Origin: CAWBVG01 sp963792175
GTDB taxonomy: Bacteria; Acidobacteriota; Vicinamibacteria; Vicinamibacterales; CAVVIG01
Assembly (NCBI GenBank): GCA_963792175.1
Contig: CAWBVG010000018.1
Coordinates: forward strand, 4,853 to 68,852
Direction: 5' to 3'
Length of the DNA: 64,000 nt
Both the position numbers and the translations under genes were made by a program. Below, piece by piece: positions 1 to 10,086 of this stretch. The notes under the pieces were generated by a model, which saw only the letters and a program-made list of their open reading frames with translations, was not told the origin of the DNA and did no database searches. Position 1 is the first letter of the stretch. Every line of letters begins with the position of its first letter.

Positions 1-591
1 TTCGTGCCGCGCTATGCGAGAGTGGCGGCGGTTGGGTTTTTCATCGTCGTGCCGATTCTGGCGTCGCGCCTGCGAAACCAGCTGGCTCCGCTGCTGCTCT
101 GTCTGTTGTCCTGTGCGATCTTCGTGCGCGCCTTCCGCGCCACGGCCGAGGAAGTCCCCTACCAGCGACCGCTGGAGTACCGCCCGATCCTCAGGACAGC
201 GCTCACTGAATCAGCGCCTGTCGTCGTGACCGGCACGCTCTACCTCCAGATGTGGTACGACGCGCCGCCAGAAGGTCGAGATCGGCTCACGTACGTGACA
301 AATCCATCGGCGGCCCTTCGCCCTCATCGGTACCGATACGCTCGAGCGAGACTACCTGGTACCTTCGCGACTGGTCGCGGGTCATCGTCCAGGACTACGA
401 AACGTTTATCCGCGCGAACGAACGCTTCTATCTGTACGACGCCGAGGCGCTGTCCTGGGTTCTCGAGAAGCTTTGAGAAGATCGGGCGGGTATCCGTGAA
501 ATCGGCAGCGAATTCGGAGCCACGATGTACGAGATCATCCCCCGATTCGACGCCGGAACCAGCCGTAGACGTCCTACGTCTAAGGCCGTAG
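1..591 (+). pseudogene. 3' end of a membrane glycosyltransferase-like gene, frame-broken
   Basis: The window opens inside a gene. The first frame gives two hydrophobic segments and then a soluble stretch with VVVTGTLYLQMWYDAPPE. The reading then has to move frame near 325 and again near 355 to continue as YLRDWSRVIVQDYETF and FYLYDAEALSWVLEKL. A TGA follows at 474-476, after which family-like residues (EIGSEFGATMYEII) continue to about 550. This layout resembles the C-terminal soluble tail of acidobacterial GT39/ArnT-type membrane glycosyltransferases, which transfer sugars from polyprenyl carriers outside the cytoplasmic membrane. That assignment is from memory of the family. The 5' part lies outside the window, and the breaks may be sequence errors or decay. 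The last bases overlap the operator dyads of the next gene. Confidence 0.4.
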
Positions 592-600
592 ACTGTCTAC
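566..600. promoter_or_regulatory. Two dyads upstream of padR, candidate PadR operator
   Basis: Two perfect inverted repeats lie back to back. The first is TAGACGT, spacer CCT, ACGTCTA at 566-582. The second is GTAGAC, spacer T, GTCTAC at 588-600. The second ends four bases before the padR ATG at 605. Both share a TAGAC half-site. PadR repressors commonly bind dyads in their own promoters, so autoregulation of the padR-permease operon is the natural reading. The position suggests that a transcript would start at or very near the ATG. Confidence 0.6.
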
Positions 601-604
601 GACT

Positions 605-964
605 ATGGCCAAACAGCCCGATCAACAGCGCCTGGAGCTCCTCCAGGGCACCCTCGACATGCTGATCCTGCGGACTCTGCAATGGGGGCCGCAGCACGGC
701 CACGGCATCGGCCAGGCGATCCGGGCCCAATCCGACGACCTGCTCAAGGTCGAAACCGGCTCTCTCTATCCCGCGCTGCACCGGCTCGTGAAGCGGGGCT
801 GGCTGAAGCCCGAGTGGGGTGTGAGCGAAGCCAACCAGCGCGCGAAATACTACGAGCTGACGTCGGCGGGTAAGGCCCAGCTGTTGCGCGAGCGCGATCG
901 GTGGGCTCAGCTCGTCGACGCGATCGGACGGGTCATGAACCCGGCGCCGGCGAGCAGGGAGTAG
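605..964 (+). CDS. PadR family transcriptional regulator
   Basis: A 119-residue protein with the full PadR winged-helix pattern: LLQGTLDMLILRTL (helix 1), HGHGIGQAI, then VETGSLYPALHRLVKRGWL (recognition helix and start of the wing) and KYYELTSAGKAQL (wing strand). The short C-terminal helix is the usual dimerisation element of subfamily s1. It is a cytoplasmic repressor. It lies three bases upstream of the ADOP permease gene, the standard PadR-ADOP pair of Acidobacteria, and has two dyads directly in front of its start codon. It therefore very probably controls itself and the permease. The ligand cannot be read from sequence. Confidence 0.9.
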   Translation: MAKQPDQQRLELLQGTLDMLILRTLQWGPQHGHGIGQAIRAQSDDLLKVETGSLYPALHRLVKRGWLKPEWGVSEANQRAKYYELTSAGKAQLLRERDRWAQLVDAIGRVMNPAPASRE

Positions 965-967
965 GAC

Positions 968-3605
968 ATGGCGCCCGACATCGACGACCTCGACGACGAA
1001 ATCCGCGGCCACCTCGCGATCAGCATCAAGGAGCGGATCGAGCGGGGCGAGGATCCGAAAGCCGCCCGCCTGGCGGCCCTGAAGGAATTCGGGAACGTGA
1101 CGCTGACGCGCGATTCGATACAAGGCGTCTGGCGCCATCGCTGGCTCAATGCGGCCGAAGGGTTGGCGCCGCGACATCCGGTTCGCCATGCGCGCGCTGA
1201 TGCGCGCCAAAGGCCTCGCCGCCACCGTCGTCGTGACGCTCGCGCTCGGCATCGGCGCCAACGCCGCGATCTTCAGCGTCGTCCGCGGCGTGCTGCTCCG
1301 CCCGCTCGTCAATCGCGACGAAGATCGCCTGATCTACGTGCGGCAGGGCGCACCCGCAATCGGCGCCCCGAACCTGACGTTCTCGGTGCCCGAGATCGAC
1401 GACATCAAGGCGCGGGTCACCACCGTCAGCGCGTTTGGCGACTTCTCGACGGTCGACTTCACGATGATCGGTCTCGGCGGCGAGCCCCGTGTGGTCAAGG
1501 CGGGCGTCGTCAGCGGGTCGTTTTTTGAAGTGATGGGCCTTCGACCATTGCTCGGCCGTCTCATCAACGCGCAGGACGACGGCCCGAAAGCCGCGGGAGT
1601 CGCCGTTCTCACGCATCGGTTCTGGACCACGTCCCTCAACAGCGATCCGAGCGTGATTGGCAAGATCGTCCGCCTTGGTCCGCGCACCGCCACGATCGTC
1701 GGCGTCCTCGAGCCATCGGTACCCTATCCGGCCGCGACCGAGATCATCGCCAACGTGGTGACGAGCCCGCATCATCTCGGCGCCACGATGGTCACGAGCC
1801 GCACACACCGCATGACCGAGCTCTTCGGCCGTCTGGCGCCAGGCGCCTCGCTCGACGCCGCGCGCGCCGAGCTGACGGCGGTACACGCGGCGATGATTCG
1901 CGAGCACCCCGAGGCCTATTCGAAGGCCGGCGTCGAAATGACCGTCACGACGCTCCGCGATCAGATCGCCGCACCGGCGCGCACGATTCTCCTGGTGTTG
2001 CTCGCCGCCGCGGCGGTGGTGTTCGTCATCGCGTGCTCGAACGTCGCCAATCTGATTCTGGCCCGTTCGGTACGGCGCGAAGGCGAACTGGCGGTGCGCG
2101 CCGCGCTCGGCGCCGGTTCCGGCGCGCTCCGGCGCACGCTGCTGGCCGAAAGCCTGGTGCTGTGCGGCGCGGGCGCGGTGCTCGGCCTGGTGCTGGCGCG
2201 GCCGCTCGTCGCGCTGGTCGCCGGTTATGCCGCGCGTTTCTCGGTCCGCGCGCTCGATGTCAGCGTCGATGCGAGCGTGCTCTGGGTCGGCGCCGGCCTG
2301 GCGATGGCCGCGGCGGTCCTGCTCGCGTACGTGCCGCGGCTGCCGTCGGTACATGCTCCCGCAGGACTTGGCCTGGCAACCGGCGGCGTCCGGATTACGC
2401 CGGGCACCAACCGCCGCCTGCGGCTGTTCGCGACCACGCAGATCGCGTTCTCGTTCGTGCTGCTCGCGGGCGCGGGCATGCTGCTCGCGACCCTCGTCGC
2501 GCTGCAGACCGCGCGCACCGGCTACGACATGCGGCAGGTGCTGGCCTTCAACGTCCCGGCGTCGGTCACCGGCCTCGGCGACCCGACGGCGATCGCCTTT
2601 TATCAGGAAGCGACGCGGCGGGTCGGCAGGCTGCCAGGCGTCGAGGACACGGCGATGGGCAGCTTCGTTCCGTGGCGGGACGCCGGCAGCCTGGGGCCCG
2701 GTTTCCAGTTCACCGTCGAGGGTTACACATCCGCCGACGGCGAGGAGAATCCGCGCGGCCGGATGCGCATGGTCGCGCCGCGCTTCTTCGCGGTGCTTGG
2801 CGTCCCGATCCTCGCCGGTCGTGACTTCACGGACAACGACCGCCGGGGCACCGAGCCGGTGACGATCGTGAGCCAGAGCCTCGCACTTCGGATGTTCCCG
2901 AACGGTGACGCCGTGAATCGGCACCTGACGTGGACCGATCCGGTCTTCAGCATCTACGGCAAGCCCACGCCCACCCGCATCGTCGGCGTCGTCGCTGACG
3001 TCGATGACGAACACGTGGTGCCTGGGCCGGCGCTGACCATCTATCAGCCGGTGTGGCAGCTGGGCGTCGCCGGCCGCCTGTTCGTCCGCGCGACAGGCGA
3101 TCCGTACGCGCTCGTGCCTGCCGTGACGCGCGTCATCCGCGATATTTCCGCCGAACAGCCGGTCGAGCGCGGTGCGACGCTCGAGGACGTGCGCGCGGAA
3201 GTGCTGTCGCCGGAGCGGCTGAACGCCTTCGTGTTCTCCGGGTTTGCCGGTATCGCGCTGTTGATTGCGGTCGTGGGCGTGGCGGGCGTGCTGGCGTTCT
3301 CGGTCAGCGCGCGCACGCGCGAGTTCGGCGTGCGGCTGGCCATCGGGTCCGCGCCGCGCCGCCTGCTGGCCAGCGTCCTGACGGAGGGTGTGCAAATCGC
3401 GGCGATCGGGATCGCGGCCGGCGCCGCTGGCGGCTTCGTGCTCGCCCGCATGGCGACGAGGTTCATCGCGGGCGTGCAGCTGCCCGGCGTTCTGCCGGTG
3501 ATCGGCGCGACGGCCGTGCTGATGGCCGCCGCGATCGTCGCCTCGTTGATGCCGGCGGCGCGGGCGTCGCGCGTGGACGTGTTGCAGGCACTGCGATCCG
3601 AATAA
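968..3605 (+). CDS. ADOP-family FtsX/MacB-like duplicated permease, one frame break
   Basis: The ATG at 968 starts an N-terminal cytoplasmic prefix (DLDDEIRGHLAISIKERIER, then EFGNVTLTRDSI) typical of acidobacterial duplicated orphan permeases. The frame must shift near 1150-1165 to continue as RRDIRFAMRALMRAKGLAAT and the 818-residue open frame starting at 1149. The main part has two MacB-periplasmic-core plus FtsX units: TM near the start, the motif VIACSNVANLILARSVRREG (4-TM half 1), then a second unit ending VDVLQALRSE. Family members are about 870 residues, which matches the restored length. There is no ATPase domain and no ATPase gene nearby. The break may be an error. Alternatively the prefix may be made separately and the permease started at 1149. 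Confidence 0.85.
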
Positions 3606-3626
3606 GGCCTTGAGTTGAGCAACGAA

Positions 3627-5483
3627 ATGACTACACAGAAACCGCTCCGGCTGTGGCCGGCCGTCGTCATCGCCATCGTCCAGCTGCTCGTCATGTTCGG
3701 CGCTCCTGTTATCGCGCCCGATGCCGGACCCATCGGCATGCTGGGGGGCGTCGTTGGCGCCTTGCTTGTCGCGCTGTGGTGGCTGTTCTTCAGCCGCGCA
3801 CTCTGGTCCGAGCGCGTCGGTGCGATCGTCCTGATGGTCGCCGCGGTGTTTGCGACCAGGGCCGTCGCCCACGCATCGATGGTCGGGGCCGGCCAGGGGA
3901 TGATGATCTACTTCCTGCCGACGCCGTACCTCGCCCTGGCTCTCGTCGCGTGGGCGGTGGCCACACGTCATCTCAAGGATGGCGTCCGGCGGGCGGCGTT
4001 GGTGGCCGCGGTCTTCCTCGCATGCGCGCCGTTTGACATCATCCGGACGGCCGGTATCAGAGGCGGGGCCGCCGGGGAGTTCCACTGGCGGTGGACGCCG
4101 ACTCCCGAGCAACTGTTGCTGGCCAAGGGCGGCGACGAGCCCAAGCCGCTGCCGCCGGCGACCACAGCAGCGGCCTCCCCTGGCGCACCTGCCGAGCCTG
4201 CCAAGGAAACACCGGCGGCCGCGACCGCCAGCGTGAAGCCCGCAGCGGTAAACGCACCTGCAGCCGCAGAGGAGACTCCACCAGCTTCGGCCGCGATGGA
4301 CACACCGGCTGAGTGGCCGGGCTTTCGCGGACCCAATCGCGACAGCGTCATCCACGGCGTGCAGATCAAGACCGATTGGTCCGCCTCTCCGCCCGTCGAG
4401 ATCTGGCGCCGGCCGATCGGACCGGGGTGGTCATCCTTCGCGGTGCACGGCGATCTCCTCTATACGCAGGAGCAGCGCGGTGATGACGAGGTTGTCTCTT
4501 GTTACAGGGTGAGCACCGGCGAGCCGGTGTGGCGACACCGCGACGCGATCCGCTTCTATGAATCGAACGGCGGCGCCGGTCCGCGTGCGACGCCGACCCT
4601 CAGCCACGGTCGCGTCTACACCCTGGGCGCGACCGCGTTGCTGAATGCGCTCGACGCCGGCACCGGCAAAGTCGTGTGGTCTCACAATGCGGCGACCGAC
4701 ACGGGGCGGAAGATGCCGGAGTGGGGCTTCACGAGCTCGCCGCTGGTCGTCGACGACATCGTGATCGTCGCCGTGTCCGGCACGCTCGCGGCTTACGACG
4801 CAGCCACGGGCAAACCGCGCTGGGTCGGTCCGCAGCACGGCGGCAGCTACAGCTCGCCACAACTGGCGACGATCGACGGCGTTGCGCAGATCCTGCTGTT
4901 GAGCGCACCCGGCGCCGTGAGTGTCTCGCCGGCGGACGGCAAGCTGCTGTGGGAGCACACATGGGAAGGCGGCGCGATCGTGCAGCCGGCGCTCACGGCG
5001 GATGGCGGCATTCTGATCAACGCGATGAGCGCGATGGGCGGCATCGCCACGCGGCGTCTGGCAGTCGCGCACGGAACCGGCGGATGGACCGTCGAAGAGC
5101 GCTGGACCTCGAATGGACTGAAGCCGTACTACAGCGATTTCGTCGTCCACAAGGGCCATGCCTACGGTTTCGACGGCAGTATCCTCGCGTGCATCGACCT
5201 CGAGGACGGCAAGCGCAAGTGGAAAGGCGGACGCTATGGCACCGGCCAACTCGTCCTGTTAGCCGACCAGGACGTGCTGCTCGTGACGTCAGAGGACGGT
5301 GAGCTGGCGCTGGTCAAGGCCACGCCCGACCAGTTCACGGAGCTCGCGCGGATTCCGGCACTCAACAGCAAGACGTGGAACCACCCGGTGCTGATCGGCG
5401 ATCGCCTGCTCGTTCGCAACGGCGAGGAGATGGCCGCGTTCCGGCTGTCGCTCGCCCCGGCTGCGACGATTTCAGACCGCTGA
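3627..5483 (+). CDS. Membrane-anchored PQQ-like beta-propeller protein
   Basis: About 618 residues. Four hydrophobic segments fill the first 150 residues. An Ala/Pro-rich linker follows (about 175-235), then a propeller beginning at WPGFRGPNRDS with repeated blade signatures (LLNALDAGTGKVVWSH, LAAYDAATGKPRW, ACIDLEDGKRKWKGG). Such PQQ-like propellers in Acidobacteria and Planctomycetes are exported and are usually not true dehydrogenases. No Cys-Cys or calcium-site motif of a quinoprotein dehydrogenase was recognised. The ATG at 3627 is preferred over a TTG at 3615. It lies 21 bases after the permease stop, so it is probably read from the padR operon. Function unknown beyond a membrane-tethered, outward-facing scaffold. 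Confidence 0.75.
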   Translation: MTTQKPLRLWPAVVIAIVQLLVMFGAPVIAPDAGPIGMLGGVVGALLVALWWLFFSRALWSERVGAIVLMVAAVFATRAVAHASMVGAGQGMMIYFLPTPYLALALVAWAVATRHLKDGVRRAALVAAVFLACAPFDIIRTAGIRGGAAGEFHWRWTPTPEQLLLAKGGDEPKPLPPATTAAASPGAPAEPAKETPAAATASVKPAAVNAPAAAEETPPASAAMDTPAEWPGFRGPNRDSVIHGVQIKTDWSASPPVEIWRRPIGPGWSSFAVHGDLLYTQEQRGDDEVVSCYRVSTGEPVWRHRDAIRFYESNGGAGPRATPTLSHGRVYTLGATALLNALDAGTGKVVWSHNAATDTGRKMPEWGFTSSPLVVDDIVIVAVSGTLAAYDAATGKPRWVGPQHGGSYSSPQLATIDGVAQILLLSAPGAVSVSPADGKLLWEHTWEGGAIVQPALTADGGILINAMSAMGGIATRRLAVAHGTGGWTVEERWTSNGLKPYYSDFVVHKGHAYGFDGSILACIDLEDGKRKWKGGRYGTGQLVLLADQDVLLVTSEDGELALVKATPDQFTELARIPALNSKTWNHPVLIGDRLLVRNGEEMAAFRLSLAPAATISDR

Positions 5484-5552
5484 CGAGCGGGATACTTCAC
5501 CTCTCTCGCCTTTGCAATTACGCGGCTGTCCGCCTATCCTTCGTCTCTCAGT

Positions 5553-5577
5553 GGGGTCGGATACTGTATCCGACCCC
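5553..5577. repeat. Palindromic repeat, copy 1
   Basis: A perfect palindrome with 12-base arms (GGGGTCGGATAC and its complement) around a single central T. It lies between the propeller gene and the serine hydrolase. A second copy with an A at the centre, that is, the opposite orientation, lies 26 bases further on. There is no T-run after it, so it is not a standard intrinsic terminator. It looks like a REP-type interspersed element. Confidence 0.75.
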
Positions 5578-5603
5578 TTCTCACTATCAACGACCTCGGA
5601 TGA

Positions 5604-5626
5604 GGGTCGGATACAGTATCCGACCC
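5604..5626. repeat. Palindromic repeat, copy 2 (inverted relative to copy 1)
   Basis: The same palindrome as at 5553-5577, with 11-base arms (GGGTCGGATAC) and a central A in place of T, so it is the reverse orientation of copy 1. It ends 10 bases before the GGAGG ribosome site (5636-5640) of the serine hydrolase gene. A hairpin here would sit in the untranslated leader. Confidence 0.75.
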
Positions 5627-5646
5627 CTGCTCCACGGAGGAATGCC

Positions 5647-7023
5647 GTGAAGACGATGCACAATCGCACTCACCTCTGGCTGGCCGCCCTGTGCCTGGCC
5701 CTCACCGTTCATCTGCACGGTCAGTCGTCGAAACCGCCCGCAGCCGATCCGGCGTGGCCTCGTAGCGCGGTTGCCGATCCGGCCGCACTCGGCTTCACCA
5801 AGGCCGGCCTCGACGCGCTCGACGCACGCATGAAGCAGTCGGTCGCTGACGGCGACACCGCCGGCATGACCTACATCCTGATGCGTCACGGCCAGGTCGC
5901 GGACTTCCGCAGTATCGGGCAGCAGACGCCCGACAAGCCGATGGCGCTCGATTCGCTGTTCCGCATCTACTCGATGTCGAAGCCGATCACCGGCGTCGCG
6001 ATGATGCAGCTCTACGAACAGGGCAAGTGGCAGCTCGACGATCCGATTACGAAGTACACGCCGGAGCTCGCGGGCCTGAAAGAGCTGACGTGGGACAAGG
6101 ATGGCAAGGTCGTGACCGGCGCCGACGGCGCCGCGGTGCTTGCCGCGCCGAAAAAGCCGGCGACGATGCGCCAGTTGATGAGCCATACGGCGGGCTTCGG
6201 CTACGGCCTCAGCGGCGACGATCCGGTCAACAAGGCCTTCCGCGATCAGCGCGTGCTGGCGTCGGCGGATCTCGACGAGATGATGAAGAAGCTCGCCGCC
6301 ATCCCGTTGCTCTACGAGCCGGGAACGAAGTGGTCGTACTCCGTGGCCGTCGACATTCAGGGCTACCTGGTGCAGAAGCTCTCCGGTCAGAAATTCGGCG
6401 ACTACCTCAAGCAGCACGTCACCGGCCCGATGGGGATGACCGATACCGCGTTCTACGTCACGCCGGATCGCAAGCCGCGTTTCACCGAGGTCTATCGCTG
6501 GGACACGCAGCAGAACAAGCTGGTGATGAACGTCGCGCGGACCGATCGCGGCGGCTTCGAAGATCCGGCGCGGCTCGAGTCGGGTGGCGGCGGCCTCGTC
6601 GGCTCGACGCACGACTACGCGCGCTTCTGCCAGATGATCCTGAACAAAGGCGAAATCGGCGGCACGCGCATCCTCAAGCCCGAGACGGTCAAGCTGATGG
6701 CGCAGAACCACATCGGCGACTTGCGGGTCGGTGTCGATGGCACGCGGCCGCAGCCGGGAGCCGAGGCGGTTCGCTTCGGTCTCGATTTCGCCGTGTACGT
6801 GGAGCCGGCGAGCGCCGGCCTGCCGTTCGGCAACGGGACGTTCTACTGGGGCGGCGCGGCCGGCACCTGGTTCTGGATCGATCCGGTCAACGACCTGGCC
6901 TTCATCGGCATGATTCAGAACCAGGGCGGGAACCGTCCGGGCGGTCTCAATTTCCGCGCCGACTCGGCCAAACTGGTCTACGCGGCGCTGGCGAAATCGC
7001 CGACCAGGTCGCTCGAGCGCTGA
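5647..7023 (+). CDS. Secreted serine hydrolase, beta-lactamase/class C-like
   Basis: 458 residues from the GTG at 5647, chosen because GGAGG at 5636-5640 is ideally spaced; the frame stays open upstream through the palindromes, but that stretch looks non-coding. A signal peptide (residues 1-25, ending HLHGQ) predicts export. The catalytic S-x-x-K is S109-MS-K112. Tyr231 in WSYSV is the Y-x-N-like general base. The third motif is the Trp-Gly-Gly stretch near residue 401 (YWGGAAGTWFW). This set is that of class C/EstB-type esterases and D-alanyl peptidase-like hydrolases rather than true beta-lactamases, which have KTG. The substrate is unknown. There is no obvious operon partner. Confidence 0.85.
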   Translation: MKTMHNRTHLWLAALCLALTVHLHGQSSKPPAADPAWPRSAVADPAALGFTKAGLDALDARMKQSVADGDTAGMTYILMRHGQVADFRSIGQQTPDKPMALDSLFRIYSMSKPITGVAMMQLYEQGKWQLDDPITKYTPELAGLKELTWDKDGKVVTGADGAAVLAAPKKPATMRQLMSHTAGFGYGLSGDDPVNKAFRDQRVLASADLDEMMKKLAAIPLLYEPGTKWSYSVAVDIQGYLVQKLSGQKFGDYLKQHVTGPMGMTDTAFYVTPDRKPRFTEVYRWDTQQNKLVMNVARTDRGGFEDPARLESGGGGLVGSTHDYARFCQMILNKGEIGGTRILKPETVKLMAQNHIGDLRVGVDGTRPQPGAEAVRFGLDFAVYVEPASAGLPFGNGTFYWGGAAGTWFWIDPVNDLAFIGMIQNQGGNRPGGLNFRADSAKLVYAALAKSPTRSLER

Positions 7024-7045
7024 TCGCGTCTGCGAGGCACGAGTC

Positions 7046-7693
7046 ATGGGCGGCTCGACAACCATCTCTCCGTGGTGGGCTCGCGGACTGCTGGTCGAAA
7101 ACTGCTCGTGTACGCTCGTCTGTCCCGGTCACATTCACTTCAGCCAGAGCTGCACGCACGAGCGCTGCAAGGGTTACTGGGCGATTCGCGTCGACGACGG
7201 TGTGTTCGATCGCACGACGCTGGCGGGCACGCGAGCCGTCATCGCCTTCGACACACCGCAGCGCATGATCGACGGCGGCTGGCTGCAGACGATCATCATC
7301 GACGACTCGGCGTCGCCCGAACAGCGCCGCGCGCTCGAAACGATCCTGACCGGACGAGCCGGCGGACCGTGGGAGAAGCTGGCGGCGTTCGTGGCCACAC
7401 GCCAGCCGACCGAGTTCCGCGCCATCGACTTCATTGACGAAGGCGCCACCAAACGCGCGACCATCGCCGGCCGGCTGAAGACCATCGTCCAGCGAATCCG
7501 CGGACGGGACAAGTCGAAGCCGGTGCTCTTCGAAAACTGTTTCAACCAGATCCACGCGCCGACACAGGTCATCGCGCTCGGCGAGTCGGAGTACGACGAC
7601 GGCGTCGTCTCGTTCCGGACGGCGGGGTCGCACGGCCTCTTTTCCCACTTCGAGTGGACGGTGAGCGCGACCCCGCTGTCGACCGCCATGTGA
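7046..7693 (+). CDS. DUF1326 domain protein
   Basis: 215 residues and soluble. It shows the DUF1326 opening (ENCSCTLVCPGHIHFSQSCT) with four clustered cysteines and the end of the domain (GLFSHFEWTVSA). It is translationally coupled to the following DUF2182 gene through a TGATG overlap (TGA 7691-7693, ATG 7693). DUF1326 and DUF2182 genes are regularly found side by side, and DUF2182 proteins are described as predicted metal-binding membrane proteins, so a shared metal-related role is plausible. No biochemical function is established to my knowledge. The conserved cysteines would fit metal or redox chemistry, but this is inference. Confidence 0.85.
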   Translation: MGGSTTISPWWARGLLVENCSCTLVCPGHIHFSQSCTHERCKGYWAIRVDDGVFDRTTLAGTRAVIAFDTPQRMIDGGWLQTIIIDDSASPEQRRALETILTGRAGGPWEKLAAFVATRQPTEFRAIDFIDEGATKRATIAGRLKTIVQRIRGRDKSKPVLFENCFNQIHAPTQVIALGESEYDDGVVSFRTAGSHGLFSHFEWTVSATPLSTAM

Positions 7694-8333
7694 TGCACGG
7701 GCACACTGGTGCGGCGGGCGCGGCCGGATTCTGGCCGCTCACTGCCATGTGGTTCGGCATGATGACGGCCATGATGGCGCCGACCGTCTGGCCGTGGGTG
7801 CGGTCGTTCCATCGGCTCAGCGGTCGAGAATCGGGACGCACGCGTCAGGGAGACGGCCGAATTCGTGGCCGGCTACCTGATCGCGTGGCTTGCGTATTCG
7901 ATCGGCGCCGCTTCGCTGCAGCTCGTCCTCCAGCGTGCCGGCATGCTCGCGTGATCCCGCCGCCTCGGTGACATCCGGACTGGGAGCCGCGGTCTTCCTG
8001 TTCGCCGGTCTCTATCAGTTCGCGCCGATCAAGCGCGCGTGCTTGACGCACTGCCGCACACCGCTCGGTTACTTTCTGAGCCGCTGGCACGACGGACCCA
8101 CTGGCGGTTTTCGCCTCGGCGTCAATCACGGTCTGTTTTGCGTCGGCTGCTGCTGGCTGCTGATGGCGACGTCGTTCGCCGTGGGCATCATGAATGTGTG
8201 GTGGATGGCGGCGCTGGCCGCGCTCGCCGTGACGGAGCAGGTCGCGCCGCACGGTCATCGGCTGCGTGTGCCTCTGGGCGTCGGCTTCGTGATTGCCGGC
8301 GTTTGGCAGTACGTTGGAGGAAGCCTGGGATAG
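7693..8333 (+). CDS. DUF2182 predicted metal-binding membrane protein, frame-broken
   Basis: It starts at ATG 7693, overlapping the DUF1326 stop. Segments in three frames rebuild a typical DUF2182 protein. First comes FWPLTAMWFGMMTAMMAPTV (Met-rich helix), then EFVAGYLIAWLAYSIGAA after a break near 7835, then APIKRACLTHCRTPLGYFLS and GVNHGLFCVGCCWLLM after a break near 7955. The C-x-x-H-C and CVGCCW motifs are the putative metal ligands. The last 47 codons plus stop occur a second time at the end of the flavin monooxygenase gene at 11191-11334. The breaks are probably single-base sequence errors. Confidence 0.75.
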
Positions 8334-8336
8334 TCG
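8193..8336 (+). repeat. DUF2182 3' segment duplicated at 11191-11334
   Basis: 144 bases covering the last 47 codons of DUF2182, its TAG stop and three more bases. They align without gaps (constant offset 2998) to 11191-11334, with about 17 mismatches counted by eye, most of them at third codon positions. Similarity stops abruptly on both sides. Confidence 0.85.
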
Positions 8337-8341
8337 GCGCG

Positions 8342-9980
8342 ATGATGGAAGGTCGACGCGCTGAGAGCTGGCCGGGAGTCGTTTGCGCGACGGGTGTGGG
8401 CGGACGCGTTTCGACTGCTCGAAGCGGCCGATCGCGAATCGCCGCTCGACGCGGACGATCTCGAGCGGCTAGCGACGGCGGCCTACCTGATTGGAAAAGA
8501 CGCCGAGAGCGAAGCGGTCAGGGGTCGCGCGCATCACGGAGCTCCTCAACCGAGGTGACCGGGAGGGCGCGGCGAGGTCCGCGTTCTGGCTGGCATTCGG
8601 TCTCCTTCAACGCGGCGCTTTCGCTCCCGCCTCGGGCTGGCTCGTCAGAGCGGAACATCTGCTCGACGAGGCACGGCTCGAATGCGTGGTGCGAGGCTAT
8701 CTCCTGATTCCACTCGCGATCCAACGCATCGGCCAGGGCGATGCGCCTGCGGCGCACGACGTGTTCAGCCAGGCCGCCGGGATCGCTCAGCGTTTTGCCG
8801 ATCGCGACCTCGCCGCGCTCGCCTGTCACGGACGCGGGCGGGCGCTGGTACGCATGGGGCGCATTCCCGAAGGTGTCGCCCTGTTGGATGAAGCGATGGC
8901 GGCAGTCGTCGCCGGCGATGTGTCGCCCGTTCTCGCGGGGGACATCTATTGCAGCGTTCTCGAGGCGTGTCACGAAATCCTCGACGTGCGCCGCGCGCAC
9001 GAGTGGACGACGTGCCTCAGTCAATGGTGTGCGTCTCAACCCGATCTCGTGCGCTATCGCGGCGAATGCCTGATCTACCGTGCCGAGATCCGGCAGATGC
9101 GAGGCGCATGGACGGATGCCGAGCACGACGCGCAGGAGGCGTGCGCACTGCTGTCTTCGCCGGAGCCACGGCCAGCCGTGGGTGCCGCGTTCTACGTCAT
9201 CGGTGAGATCCATCGGCTGCGCGGCGAGTTCCGGAAGGCAGAGGAAGCGTACGGCAAGCCAACCAGTACGGCCGGAAGCCGCAACCCGGGCTCGCGTTGC
9301 TGCGGCTGGCGCAGGGCCGCATCGACATCGCGGCATCATCGATCCGCAGCGCGCTGGCGGAGACCGAACAGCGGCGAACGCGCGCCAGACTGCTTCCGGT
9401 CGCTGTCGAGATCATGGTGGCGGCCGAAGACCTCGAGACCGCTCGGACCGCCGAGACGGAGCTGTGCGAGATTGCGCGCGCGTTTGGAACGCCCTTTCTT
9501 GCCGCCGCGGCCGCTCACGTACCGGTGCGGTGCTGCTCGCCTCCGCCCATGCGGCCGAAGCGATGATTCCACTGCGGCGCGCCTGGGAATCCTGGCACGA
9601 GCTGGAAATGCCGTATGAGGAGGCGCAGGCGCGCATGCTGATCGCCGCGGCGCTGCAACAGATCGGCGATCGTGACAGCCGCGACATCGAGCTCGATGCG
9701 GCGCGCCAGCTGTTCAAGCATCTGGGCGCAGCGCCAGCCATCACCGCGGACGTCGAAACTGCTCGAGCAACCGACGCCGAAACCCGCTGGCGGGCTCAGC
9801 GAGCGCGAAGTTCAGGTGCTTCGTCTTGTCGCAGCGGGCAAGACGAACCGCGCCATCGCCGACGAGCTCTACATCAGCGAAAAAACGGTCGCCCGGCACG
9901 TCAGCAACATCTTCAACAAGCTCGGCGTCTCCAGCCGGGCGGGCGCCACCGCACTGCGCTACCAGCGCCACCTCATCTGA
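8342..9980 (+). CDS. LuxR-family regulator with TPR-like sensor region, frame-broken
   Basis: The reconstructed protein is about 545 residues. Helical repeat segments (RSAFWLAFGLLQRGAFAPAS, RLAQGRIDIAASSIRSALAE) are of the kind found in the tetratricopeptide arm of large LuxR/MalT-like regulators. They are followed by a clear LuxR DNA-binding domain at 9790-9980: GLSEREVQVLRLVAAGKTNR, then ISEKTVARHVSNIFNKLGV. Breaks are needed near 8352, 8530, 9257, 9515 and 9762. No N-terminal ATPase (Walker A) is present, so it is the short, ATPase-less form. It starts 8 bases after the DUF2182 stop and may be part of that operon. A role in stress or redox control is possible but unsupported. Confidence 0.75.
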
Positions 9981-10086
9981 GCACTACATAGAACGACCCA
10001 TTCTCACGCTGCCTGGATTTTGGGGATTTCGTTCGATGCGCTGTGCCGCGCCGCACGAGTAAGGTGGCCTCGTAAGAGGAGGTCAC

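Noticed and set aside
1146..4355. A 1069-codon open frame on the minus strand opposite the ADOP and propeller genes
   Set aside because: It is composed almost wholly of Arg, His, Asp, Gly and Ala with no family motif, and mirrors well-supported genes; such frames are common in G+C-rich coding DNA.
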